A stretch of 64,000 bases of DNA from Bacillota bacterium (GTDB lineage: Bacteria; Bacillota; Desulfotomaculia; Desulfotomaculales; Desulforudaceae): contig JBFLXL010000002.1 of NCBI GenBank assembly GCA_040757205.1, forward strand, positions 186,001 to 250,000, read 5' to 3'. Within the stretch, counting starts at the first letter, position 1. Each line of letters opens with the position of its first letter. Under the pieces are notes generated by a model. That model was not told the DNA's origin, made no database searches, and saw only the letters and a list, made by a program, of their open reading frames with translations. This document shows positions 49,943 to 57,825 of this stretch, one piece after another. The translations under genes were made by a program, and so were the position numbers.

Positions 49943-51520
49943 ATGCATCTTAGTAGTGGCACCAACGCCACCGCAGCCACCACCACGAGGCTGCGCACCG
50001 GGGAAAGCAAGTGCCCCCAGAGCGGGATGTGCGTGACCTGCCTGGACGGCTGCCCCGGATTCTGCGAAATCGCGCGCTCGGCCGTGCGGGGGAAGGAATT
50101 GCTTTATCCCAAACCGTTCGGCAAGACCACCTCGGCCGGACAGAAAAAGTACCCGGTGGACTACTCGCACCTGAACATCATGGGCACCGCCGTGGGCGCG
50201 GTCGGTATTGAACCGGACCCGGACAAGGCCATCTTTCCGGCCGTGGACCTCAAAACCAGCCTGGGTGCCGGCGGCGACCTGCATTTGGATTTCCCGCTGG
50301 TCGTTCCGGCCATGGGCTCCACCGATATCGCCGCGAACAACTGGGACCACCTGGCCGCCGGCGTGGCCCTGGCCGGAGCCGGGATCCTGATCGGGGAAAA
50401 CGTTTGCGCCATGGACCCGAATTCGGAGATCAGGAACGGGCGCGTGGTGTACTCGCCGAACATGGAGGGGCGGGTGCGCGCTTTCCAGGACTGGTATCGG
50501 GGCGCGGGCTTCATCGGGGTGCAGGCCAACGTCGAGGACACCCGGCTGGGCGTGCAGGAATACTGTATCGAGAAGCTCGGCGTTGAGGTTGTGGAAATCA
50601 AGTGGGGCCAGGGGGCCAAAGACATCGGCGGCGAGGTGAAGGTGAGCAGCATCGAGCGGGCGCTCGAACTGAAAAAGCGCGGTTACATCGTCCTGCCGGA
50701 CCCGGAGGACGAAGTGGTCCAGGAGGCCTACCAGGAGGGGGCCCTGCGGGAATTCGAGCGCCACTCCCGGATCGGGATGGTGGAGTGGGAGTCCTTCGCC
50801 GAGCGGGTGGCCTCACTCCGCCAGGCGGGAGCCAAATATATTTTCTTGAAGACGGGCGCCTACCGGCCGGCCGACCTGGCCCGGGCCGTCAAGTTCGCCT
50901 CCGACGCCCGGCTGGACCTTTTAACGGTCGACGGTGCCGGCGGCGGCACCGGAATGAGCCCGTGGCGGATGATGAACGAGTGGGGGATGCCCACCCTGTA
51001 CCTGCAGGCGCTCCTGACCCGGTACTGCGACCGGCTGGCGGCGAAGGGGGCCTACATTCCGCCCGTCTGCATCGCCGGCGGTCTGACCTTGGAGGACCAC
51101 ATGTTCAAGGGCTTCGCCCTGAGCGCGCCCTACGTCAAGGCTATCGGGATGGCCCGCTCCCCGCTCGCCGCGGCCATGGTCGGCAAAACGGTGGGCGAGT
51201 CGATCAGGCAGGGGCGGGTGCTGCCCGAGTACCAGGCCTACGGGAACCGGGTCGAACGGGTTTTCATCCTGGCCACCGCGCTCCGGGCTCAGCTCGGACC
51301 CGAATACGACCGTTTGCCCGTGGGGGCGATCGGCGTCTACACCTACTTCGCCCGGCTGGCCCAGGGCCTGCGCCAGTTCATGTGCGGCGCGCGCAAGTTC
51401 GCCCTGGAGTACATCACCCGCGACGACCTGGTGGCGCTCACCCGGGAAGCGGCCGAGATCACCGGCATCACCTACCTGATGGACGCCGACGCCGCGGAAG
51501 CCGACCGGATACTGGGATAA
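49943..51520 (+). CDS. Stand-alone FMN-binding glutamate-synthase-like protein with Cys-rich N-terminus
   Basis: A 525-residue protein with the FMN-binding domain of glutamate synthase (GTAVGAVGIEPDPDKAIFPA; EIKWGQGAKDIGGEVKVSSI; TVDGAGGGTGMSPWRMMNEW). It lacks the amidotransferase and GXGXG domains and has no C-terminal 3Fe-4S cysteine cluster. The N-terminus has five cysteines in CPQSGMCVTCLDGCPGFC, which could hold a 4Fe-4S cluster. Such proteins of unknown function occur in anaerobic Firmicutes and archaea. The start is ATG 49943 behind AAAGGAGAGGGG. It probably shares the transcript of the GS paralogue. Confidence 0.85.
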   Translation: MHLSSGTNATAATTTRLRTGESKCPQSGMCVTCLDGCPGFCEIARSAVRGKELLYPKPFGKTTSAGQKKYPVDYSHLNIMGTAVGAVGIEPDPDKAIFPAVDLKTSLGAGGDLHLDFPLVVPAMGSTDIAANNWDHLAAGVALAGAGILIGENVCAMDPNSEIRNGRVVYSPNMEGRVRAFQDWYRGAGFIGVQANVEDTRLGVQEYCIEKLGVEVVEIKWGQGAKDIGGEVKVSSIERALELKKRGYIVLPDPEDEVVQEAYQEGALREFERHSRIGMVEWESFAERVASLRQAGAKYIFLKTGAYRPADLARAVKFASDARLDLLTVDGAGGGTGMSPWRMMNEWGMPTLYLQALLTRYCDRLAAKGAYIPPVCIAGGLTLEDHMFKGFALSAPYVKAIGMARSPLAAAMVGKTVGESIRQGRVLPEYQAYGNRVERVFILATALRAQLGPEYDRLPVGAIGVYTYFARLAQGLRQFMCGARKFALEYITRDDLVALTREAAEITGITYLMDADAAEADRILG

Positions 51521-51609
51521 TGCAAGGGGACAGAAAGGGGACAGTCCCCTTTGGGCCTTAGGGGGACTGTCCCCCTAATCGCGGAAGTCGACCGGACACC
51601 GGGATAATG
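51494..51609. repeat. Duplicated gene end flanking paired dyads
   Basis: The last 29 bases of the 49943 gene region (51494-51522, through the stop) are repeated at 51581-51609 with three mismatches. Between them lies a GGGGACAGTCCCC / GGGGGACTGTCCCCC pair (51525-51577), so the dyad pair appears as an insertion flanked by a duplication. Confidence 0.85.
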
Positions 51610-51639
51610 TATACTTGCTGAAAAACGAAGAAAAAAGAC

Positions 51640-51667
51640 TTGACACGCGGAAATACGGTCATATAAT
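51640..51667 (+). promoter_or_regulatory. Promoter of ANTAR regulator 2
   Basis: TTGACA, 16 bases, TATAAT; transcription starts about 18 bases before the P1 hairpin of leader 2. Confidence 0.8.
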
Positions 51668-51690
51668 AACGCTAGACAACCAAACAGTCT

Positions 51691-51767
51691 GGGTACGATG
51701 AAGTATCCGGGAGAGGCGATGATGCCCTTGGCAGACCGTGGTCCGGTCTGGCGGGGCATTTATTTTT
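51691..51767 (+). promoter_or_regulatory. ANTAR-type leader 2 (P1, P2 and terminator) upstream of the ANTAR gene itself
   Basis: P1: GGGTAC, loop GATGAA, GTATCC (51691-51708). P2: AGAGGC, loop GATGAT, GCCCTT with a bulged A (51711-51729). Terminator: TGCCC/GGGCA enclosing CAGACCG-TGGTC-CGGTCTG, then TTTATTTTT (51722-51767), overlapping P2. The ANTAR gene starts about 50 bases later, so the regulator seems to control its own read-through. Confidence 0.82.
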
Positions 51768-51818
51768 GAGCCCATCCTAATTTTTAAAAATGCGTTTTCG
51801 TTCTGGGGGGTAAGGTTT

Positions 51819-52397
51819 TTGGCACTGCAGGAACGGGTGATCCTGGTGGACCCGGATACGCACGGCCGAACCAACATCAAGGGGATGCTCAGCCAGGCGG
51901 AGTACCTGGTGATCGGCGAAGCCGAGGACGGCATCACGGCCCTGAAGATGATCCGTGACCGGCAACCCGACCTGGTGTTGGCGGAGGTCTCGCTGCCGGG
52001 AGTCAGCGGCCTGGAATTGGCCCGCATCGTGCACGACGACCGCCTGGCCCCGGTCATCCTGATCTCCGGCGCCTTCGGCCGGGAGATGATGGCCCGCGTC
52101 CGGGAGGTGCGGGCGGCCGGTTTCCTGTCCAAGCCGGTGGACGAAGTCAGCCTGCTGGCCGTGGTCGAGGTGGCCCTGGCCCACTACGCCGAGGTGCTGG
52201 AGTTGGAGCAGAAACTGGTGAAACTGAAAGAGGAACTGGACACCAGGAAGGTGGTGGAGCGGGCCAAGGGCATCCTAATGTCCCAGTTCGGGCTCACGGA
52301 GGCCGAGGCTTTCCGGCGGATCCAGAAGCAGAGTATGAACCGGCGCCTCTCCATGCGGGCGGTGGCCGAGGCGATCATCCTGGCGCACAACGTCTGA
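51819..52397 (+). CDS. ANTAR-domain RNA-binding regulator with phosphomimetic receiver (copy 2)
   Basis: A 192-residue protein: receiver domain (about 1-118) and ANTAR domain (about 130-190, RKVVERAKGILMSQFGLTEA and EAFRRIQKQSMNRRLSMRAV). The phospho-acceptor position is Glu (PDLVLAEVSLPG), while Asp pair VDPD, Ser (ILISG) and Lys (LSKP) remain. A constitutively active receiver would give constant antitermination. TTG 51819 is chosen (GGGGGGTAAGG upstream); an upstream GTG 51738 lies inside the terminator. Regulates leader 3 and its own leader by inference. Confidence 0.92.
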   Translation: MALQERVILVDPDTHGRTNIKGMLSQAEYLVIGEAEDGITALKMIRDRQPDLVLAEVSLPGVSGLELARIVHDDRLAPVILISGAFGREMMARVREVRAAGFLSKPVDEVSLLAVVEVALAHYAEVLELEQKLVKLKEELDTRKVVERAKGILMSQFGLTEAEAFRRIQKQSMNRRLSMRAVAEAIILAHNV

Positions 52398-52547
52398 ACC
52401 TCCACACGACGGGGCTTCATCGGAGGCAATGCCCAGGGTAGTCGCTCACGACGATTCATCGTCGCTCTTGCGGGGATGAAAATGTTTATCCCAGATTCTA
52501 TTTTCAGGGTAGCACACCTTGGAGTAAGCTCAAAAAGAATAGCGCGA

Positions 52548-52639
52548 GGGTACACGGACGTACCCGCGGAAAGAGGCAATGACGCCCTTTCAAAGGCGGT
52601 GGCCAAAAGACCGCTCCTTTGACCGGGCGTTTTTGTTTG
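52548..52639 (+). promoter_or_regulatory. ANTAR-type leader 3 (P1, P2 and terminator) of glnA
   Basis: P1: GGGTAC, loop ACGGAC, GTACCC, a perfect six-base stem (52548-52565). P2: AAAGAGGC, loop AATGAC, GCCCTTT with a bulged A (52570-52590). Terminator: ACGCCC/GGGCGT, CAAAGG/CCTTTG and CGGT/ACCG, then TTTTT (52582-52634), overlapping P2. The best example of the motif in the window; glnA starts 37 bases after it. Upstream (52398-52547) only a CGACGAT/ATCGTCG dyad near 52449 is visible and no clear promoter. Confidence 0.88.
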
Positions 52640-52675
52640 TCTCCAAAAATAAATTCAAGAAAGGGTTGGTTTAAA

Positions 52676-54007
52676 GTGGAAACTGCGGCTAAGCAGGAAA
52701 TTCTGGAGAAGGCCAGGCGGCTCGGGGTCAAGTTTGTCCGGTTGCAGTTCACCGACATCATGGGTGTGTTGAAGAATATCGCCATCCCGGTTGATCAGCT
52801 TGACAAGGCCCTGGACGGTGAGCTGATGTTTGACGGGTCTTCGATTCACGGTTTTGCCCGGATTGAGGAATCGGATATGTATCTGCGCCCGGACCCGAAC
52901 ACCTTCGTGATCTTCCCCTGGCGGCCCCGGGACGGCGCGGTGGCGCGCCTGATTTGCGACGTCTACAATCCCGACGGCACGCCGTTCGCCGGCTGCCCGC
53001 GAAACTGCCTGCGCCGGGTGTTGGACCGGGCCAAGCAGATGGGATACACCATGCACGCCGGGCCGGAGATGGAGTTCTTCCTGTTTCACGTGGACGCCGA
53101 CGGCAAGCCTTTGCTGGAGACCCACGACAAGGCCGGCTACTTCGACCTGTCCCCGGTCGACAAGGGCGAGAACGCCCGGCGGGAGATGGTGATGGCGCTG
53201 CAGGAGATGGGCTTTGAGATTGAAACCTCGCACCACGAAGTGGCGCCCGGACAGCACGAGATCGACTTCAAGCACTCGGACGCGCTTTCCATCGCCGACA
53301 AAATCGTCACCTTCAAGTTCGTGGTCCGGACGTTGGCGCAGCGTCACGGTCTGCACGCGACCTTTATGCCCAAGCCGGTTTACGGGATCAACGGTTCCGG
53401 GATGCACATGAACCAGTCCCTGTTCCGGGGCGAGGAAAACGCGTTCCACGATCCGGCGAAGCCTGACGGCCTGAGCGCCGAGGCTTACTACTACATCGGC
53501 GGGCTCCTGAAGCACGCCCGGTCGATGACGGCGATCACCAACTCGACGGTGAATTCCTACAAGCGGCTGGTACCGGGCTACGAAGCGCCGGTGTACGTGG
53601 CTTGGGCCGAAGGGAACCGCAGCGCGCTCATCCGGATACCGCAGAAGAGGGGCTTATCCACCCGCGTGGAACTGCGCAACCCGGACCCGGCCTGCAACCC
53701 CTACCTGGCGCTGACGGTGAACCTGGCGGCCGGCCTGGAGGGGATCACGGAAAAGATCGACCCGCCGCCGCGGTTCCCGATCAATATCTACCACATCACC
53801 GACGCGGAACGGGCACAGCGGGGCATCACCAGCCTGCCGGGCAGCCTGGAGGAAGCGCTCGGTGAACTAAAGGCCGACCCGGTGCTGCGTGAGGCTCTGG
53901 GCGAGCACATTTACACCAAGTTCACCGAGGCCAAGACGGCGGAGTGGAACGAGTACCGGATTCAGATCACGCCGTGGGAAGTAGACCGCTACCTGGTCAA
54001 CTACTAG
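52676..54007 (+). CDS. glnA: Glutamine synthetase type I
   Basis: A 443-residue GSI-alpha enzyme with all expected motifs: ELMFDGSSIHGFARIEESDM, AGPEMEFFLF, SHHEVAPGQHEIDF, NGSGMHMNQSL, LVPGYEAPVYVAWAEGNRSA and RVELRNPDPACNPYLAL. No adenylylation tyrosine loop of the proteobacterial kind is expected in this subgroup. The start is GTG 52676 (MVETAAKQEI) behind AAAGGG. Expression depends on leader 3. The next three genes encode a glutamate synthase, completing the GS-GOGAT cycle. Confidence 0.96.
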   Translation: METAAKQEILEKARRLGVKFVRLQFTDIMGVLKNIAIPVDQLDKALDGELMFDGSSIHGFARIEESDMYLRPDPNTFVIFPWRPRDGAVARLICDVYNPDGTPFAGCPRNCLRRVLDRAKQMGYTMHAGPEMEFFLFHVDADGKPLLETHDKAGYFDLSPVDKGENARREMVMALQEMGFEIETSHHEVAPGQHEIDFKHSDALSIADKIVTFKFVVRTLAQRHGLHATFMPKPVYGINGSGMHMNQSLFRGEENAFHDPAKPDGLSAEAYYYIGGLLKHARSMTAITNSTVNSYKRLVPGYEAPVYVAWAEGNRSALIRIPQKRGLSTRVELRNPDPACNPYLALTVNLAAGLEGITEKIDPPPRFPINIYHITDAERAQRGITSLPGSLEEALGELKADPVLREALGEHIYTKFTEAKTAEWNEYRIQITPWEVDRYLVNY

Positions 54008-54073
54008 AAAACGGTCGCCGCCGCGGCCGAGCACGCCGGCAGACCCGGCGCCTTAAAGAAAGTGGGTGAAGAG

Positions 54074-55165
54074 ATGCGGGAAGGAATGGTGCGGATTCCT
54101 TCGGGTTGCGCGATCTCCGGCATTATGAGCACGAAGGGAATCCGTTTCAACGGCGAGGCCATTACCAGATCTATCGCCTGCATGCACGAGCGTTCCAACG
54201 GTTTGGGGGGCGGGTTTGCCGCCTACGGGATCTATCCTGAGTACCGTGACCTTTACGCCCTGCATTTGATGTATGAAACCCCGCAGGCGCGCGTGGACAC
54301 CGAGGAAAACCTGCGCAGCCATTTCAACGTGGCCCAGTCCGAACCGATCCCGACGCGGCCGTTGCCCGAGATCGGGGAGGCGCCCTTGTTGTGGCGTTAT
54401 TTTGTCCGCCCCGTGCGGGAAGACGGGGCGAGCGGGCTTTGGGAGGACGACGACTACGTCACCACCTTCGTGATGACGGTGAACCGGGAGGTTCCCGGCG
54501 CGTTCGTGTTTTCGTCCGGCAAGAACATGGGCGTATTCAAGGGCGTGGGCTACCCCGAGGACATCGCCCGCTATTACCGTCTGGAGGAGTACGAAGGCTA
54601 CATGTGGGTGGCGCACGGCCGCTTCCCGACCAACACCCCGGGCTGGTGGGGCGGGGCCCACCCGCTGGGGGTGCTCGACTGGTCGGTGGTCCACAACGGG
54701 GAAATCTCCTCCTACGGCATCAACAAGCGCTACCTGGAAATGTTCGGCTACTGCCTGGAACTGCAGACCGACACCGAGGTGATCGCCTACCTGTTCGACC
54801 TTTTGCACCGGCGCCACGGCATCCCTCTGGACCTGGTGTGCCGGGCCCTGGCGCCGCCTTTTTGGAAGGCCATCGACCGGATGGACGACCGCGAGCGGGA
54901 ACTTTATACCGCCCTGCGCCGGGTTTACGGCCCGGCGATGTTAAACGGCCCGTTCAGCGTGATTGTGGCCTTTCAGGGCGCCATGGTCGGCCTCAACGAC
55001 CGGATCAAGCTGCGGCCCATGGTGACCGGCAAAAAGGGGGACCTCATCCTGATGGGCAGCGAGGAAAGCGCCATCCGGGTGATTGCCGGGGACCTGGACG
55101 AAGTGGGGAGCATCCGGGCCGGAGAAATGGCCGTCGCCCGGCTGGAAGAAGGGGTGGTCGCATGA
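54074..55165 (+). CDS. Glutamate synthase, class II glutamine amidotransferase subunit (archaeal-type, split)
   Basis: A 363-residue Ntn-hydrolase-type amidotransferase. The catalytic Cys is in RIPSGCAISGIMSTKG, near residue 12, so a short propeptide must be removed. Other motifs: MHERSNGLGGGFAAYGIY, WVAHGRFPTNTPGWWGGAHP and VHNGEISSYGINKRYLEM. In split archaeal-type GOGAT this subunit liberates ammonia from glutamine. The start is uncertain (ATG 54074, GTG 54062 or ATG 54086). The stop overlaps the next gene (ATGA), linking translation with the synthase subunit. Confidence 0.9.
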   Translation: MREGMVRIPSGCAISGIMSTKGIRFNGEAITRSIACMHERSNGLGGGFAAYGIYPEYRDLYALHLMYETPQARVDTEENLRSHFNVAQSEPIPTRPLPEIGEAPLLWRYFVRPVREDGASGLWEDDDYVTTFVMTVNREVPGAFVFSSGKNMGVFKGVGYPEDIARYYRLEEYEGYMWVAHGRFPTNTPGWWGGAHPLGVLDWSVVHNGEISSYGINKRYLEMFGYCLELQTDTEVIAYLFDLLHRRHGIPLDLVCRALAPPFWKAIDRMDDRERELYTALRRVYGPAMLNGPFSVIVAFQGAMVGLNDRIKLRPMVTGKKGDLILMGSEESAIRVIAGDLDEVGSIRAGEMAVARLEEGVVA

Positions 55166-56760
55166 GCAACTACCTGCCGCCCGAATACCTGGTGCGCATT
55201 GACGAGGGCCGCTGCCGGCGCTGCGGGGAGTGTGTCCGCGGGTGCGGCTTCGGGACCTTGGCGTTCGCGCACGGTGCCTGGAGAGACGCCATGGGCGTTT
55301 TCAAGCACGGTCAGGGCGACTTGCAGCAAGTGCTCGCCCGGATCAGGGAAAACGTTACCGACCGGGTGGTCGCCGACCACCACAAGTGTGTGCAGTGCCA
55401 CTACTGCGTGAGCCACTGTCCGGAGGGCGCCGTCAGCGTCCAACCGAACCCCCTGGCCTACCGGGGGAACCATCACTGGCGGCCGGAATACCTGAAAAAC
55501 ATCTGGCGGCAAGCAAACACCGGCGGCATGGTGTTGACCGGCGCCGGCAACGACAAGGCCTACTTCAGCTACTTTGACCACATGGTGCTGGACGCCTGTC
55601 AGGTGACCAACCCGTCCATCGACCCCCTGCGGGAGCCGATGGAGCTGCGGACCTACCTGGGGGCGCGGCCGGACGGGCTTGAACTCGAACCGGGGCCGGG
55701 GCCCGGGGGGGCCGTGCTCAAAACCAGGCTCGCCCCGGCGGTCCGCCTGGACACCCCGCTGGTCTTCCCGGCCATGTCCTACGGGGCGATCAGCCTGAAC
55801 GCCCAAAAGGCGCTGGCCCGGGCCGCCAAGGCTTGCGGCGTCGTGATGAACACCGGCGAGGGCGGCATGCACGAGGACCTTTACCCCTTCGCCGATTGGA
55901 TGATCGTCCAGGTGGCCTCGGGCCGCTTCGGGGTCAACCCGGGTTACCTGCGGCGCGGCGCCGCGGTGGAGATCAAGATCGGGCAGGGGGCCAAGCCGGG
56001 CATCGGGGGGCATCTTCCCGGGGAGAAAGTGGACGAGGGCGTGTCCCAGACCCGGATGATCCCGGTGGGCAGCGACGCCCTGTCCCCGGCGCCGCACCAC
56101 GACATATACTCCATCGAGGACCTGTCCCAGCTGATCTACGCCCTGAAGGAGGCCACCGAGTACACGAAGCCGGTGTCGGTGAAGATCGCGGCGGTGCACA
56201 ACGTGGCCGCCATCGCCTCCGGCGTCGCCCGGGCCGGGGCCGACATCATCACGGTCGACGGGTTCCGGGGCGGCACGGGGGCCACGCCGCTGGCCATCCG
56301 GGACCACGTCGGGATTCCGGTCGAGATGGCGCTCGCCGCGGTCGACGACCGGCTGCGCCAGGAGGGCATCAGAAACCACGTTTCGCTGGTGGTTTCCGGC
56401 GGCATCCGCCACAGCGGGGACGTGGCCAAGGCAATCGCCCTGGGGGCCGACGCGGTGGCGATCGGCACGGCCGCCCTGATCGCCATGGGCTGCCGTCTCT
56501 GCCAGAAGTGCTATACGGGCAACTGCAGCTGGGGGATCACCACCCAGAAACCCCATTTGACCCAACGGCTTGACCCGGACCGGGCGGCCGAGAACCTGAC
56601 CAACCTGATCCGGGGCTGGTCGCTGGAACTAAAGGAGATCTTGGGGGCGCTCGGGCTCAACGCTGTGGAAAGCCTGCGGGGCAGCCGGCTCCGGCTGCGC
56701 GGCGTCGGCCTGCAGGAAAGCGACCTGCGGGTGCTGGGGATCAAGAATGCGGGCATGTAA
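55162..56760 (+). CDS. Glutamate synthase FMN/Fe-S subunit with N-terminal ferredoxin domain (archaeal-type)
   Basis: A 532-residue protein. Two N-terminal 4Fe-4S motifs (CRRCGECVRGC; CVQCHYCVSHCPEG) precede an FMN-binding synthase domain (FPAMSYGAISLNAQKALARA; KIGQGAKPGIGGHLPGEKV; TVDGFRGGTGATPLAIRDHV) and a cluster region (GCRLCQKCYTGNCSWG). It makes glutamate from 2-oxoglutarate and ammonia, with electrons probably from ferredoxin. ATG 55162 overlaps the previous stop; a much longer in-frame opening upstream is antisense-free noise in the amidotransferase gene and was rejected. Confidence 0.92.
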   Translation: MSNYLPPEYLVRIDEGRCRRCGECVRGCGFGTLAFAHGAWRDAMGVFKHGQGDLQQVLARIRENVTDRVVADHHKCVQCHYCVSHCPEGAVSVQPNPLAYRGNHHWRPEYLKNIWRQANTGGMVLTGAGNDKAYFSYFDHMVLDACQVTNPSIDPLREPMELRTYLGARPDGLELEPGPGPGGAVLKTRLAPAVRLDTPLVFPAMSYGAISLNAQKALARAAKACGVVMNTGEGGMHEDLYPFADWMIVQVASGRFGVNPGYLRRGAAVEIKIGQGAKPGIGGHLPGEKVDEGVSQTRMIPVGSDALSPAPHHDIYSIEDLSQLIYALKEATEYTKPVSVKIAAVHNVAAIASGVARAGADIITVDGFRGGTGATPLAIRDHVGIPVEMALAAVDDRLRQEGIRNHVSLVVSGGIRHSGDVAKAIALGADAVAIGTAALIAMGCRLCQKCYTGNCSWGITTQKPHLTQRLDPDRAAENLTNLIRGWSLELKEILGALGLNAVESLRGSRLRLRGVGLQESDLRVLGIKNAGM

Positions 56761-56830
56761 TGGTGGTTGGTGGTCGGTGGTTGGTGGTCGGTGAGTAGTC
56801 AGTGGTTTTCACACTGACGACCGACGACCG
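56761..56830. repeat. GGTGGTCGGTGGT-type simple repeat
   Basis: Repeats of TGGTTGGTGGTCGG followed by GACCGACGACCG in opposite sense between the two glutamate-synthase genes; a low-complexity inverted repeat of a kind seen in many bacteria. Confidence 0.65.
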
Positions 56831-56898
56831 AATATAAAGATCCGAAATACACTTTCCGGCACGCAGGCGTGCCGGCTAGGAGAAGGAGGGATGCGCCG

Positions 56899-57639
56899 GT
56901 GCTGCGGATCGACGCTCAAGGAATGCACTACCGGCAGCTCAACCAGCGAATCCGGGAGGCGATCAGGGCCGGGGAAACCGACTTCCGGCTGGAAAACGTA
57001 AACGGCCAGCGGTACATCGGTACCGGGGTGGAGGTCCCCGGCGTGCGCATCGTTATCAACGGCGTGCCGGGAAACGACCTGGCCGCGTTTATGAACGGTC
57101 CGGCGATCACCGTGAAGGGCAACGCCCAGGACGGGGTGGGCAACACCATGAATTCGGGGACGGTGGTGGTCCACGGCAGCGCGGGGGACGTCCTCGGGTA
57201 CGGGATGCGCGGGGGCGGGCTTTTTATCCGTGGGAACGTTGGTTACCGGGTGGGCATCCACATGAAGGAATACCAGAACCAGGTGCCCGTGATCGTCGTC
57301 GGGGGCACGGCGGGCGCCTTTTTCGGGGAATACATGGCCGGCGGCCGCTTGGTGCTCCTGGGACTGGACCGGGCGGAGGGCGAACCCCTGGCCGGGGACT
57401 ACCTGGGGACCGGCATGCACGGTGGAGTGATCTACCTCCGGGGCCGTCCGGAAGAGCACGCCCTGGGCAAAGAAGTGCGGCTTTTCCCGCTGGATGAGGC
57501 GGACCGGCGGTTCCTGGACCCGCTCCTGGACGAGTTTTGCCGGCACTTCGGCCGGGACCCGGCCGCCGTCCGCGGCGCCGAATTCCACAAGCTGATTCCG
57601 GTGTCCCACCGCCCGTACGGGCGGCTGTACACCCATTAG
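56899..57639 (+). CDS. Glutamate synthase GXGXG-domain subunit (archaeal-type)
   Basis: A 246-residue protein with the GltB C-terminal beta-helix repeats (YIGTGVEVPGVRIVINGVPG; ITVKGNAQDGVGNTMNSGTV; GDVLGYGMRGGGLFIRGNVG; GGTAGAFFGEYMAGGRLVLL). The subunit supports the ammonia channel in split GOGAT. The start is GTG 56899 behind GAAGGAGGG, 138 bases after the synthase subunit with a repeat between. It closes the nitrogen island; a hairpin terminator follows. Confidence 0.88.
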   Translation: MLRIDAQGMHYRQLNQRIREAIRAGETDFRLENVNGQRYIGTGVEVPGVRIVINGVPGNDLAAFMNGPAITVKGNAQDGVGNTMNSGTVVVHGSAGDVLGYGMRGGGLFIRGNVGYRVGIHMKEYQNQVPVIVVGGTAGAFFGEYMAGGRLVLLGLDRAEGEPLAGDYLGTGMHGGVIYLRGRPEEHALGKEVRLFPLDEADRRFLDPLLDEFCRHFGRDPAAVRGAEFHKLIPVSHRPYGRLYTH

Positions 57640-57756
57640 AGCAAGCATTTTGAGTCACCCCATATGCCTATCCTCTTCAAGGGATGGGCAATGTCACTGC
57701 TTGACGGTTTTGGCTGTGTTCCGATGGGCTCCAACTTCGGAAGTGTGTCTATGTGT

Positions 57757-57814
57757 GCCGAGCAAGGAATGCTGTTACGGAAGCATAAGGCTGTCCGTCC
57801 TTGCTCGGCTTTTT
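57757..57814 (+). terminator. Branched terminator after the glutamate synthase genes
   Basis: GCCGAGCAAGGA (57757-57768) pairs with TCCTTGCTCGGC (57798-57809), then TTTTT. An inner stem ACGGA/TCCGT forms a second hairpin in the loop. 57640-57756 holds no gene that I can support. Confidence 0.7.
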
Positions 57815-57825
57815 GCATGGTTTAC

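Noticed and set aside
52449-52465. Dyad CGACGAT/ATCGTCG as terminator of ANTAR copy 2
   Set aside because: No U run and almost no loop; possibly a repeat fragment only.
54973-56565. A 530-codon antisense frame opposite the glutamate synthase genes
   Set aside because: Composition (His/Gly/Pro/Val-rich, low Lys) is typical of high-GC antisense shadows; no ribosome-binding site or domain.
54391-56760. A 789-codon plus-strand frame that would fuse extra sequence in front of the glutamate synthase FMN subunit
   Set aside because: Its first 257 codons lie out of frame within the amidotransferase gene and are Gly/Arg/Pro-rich noise; ATG 55162 gives the conserved start and an ATGA overlap.
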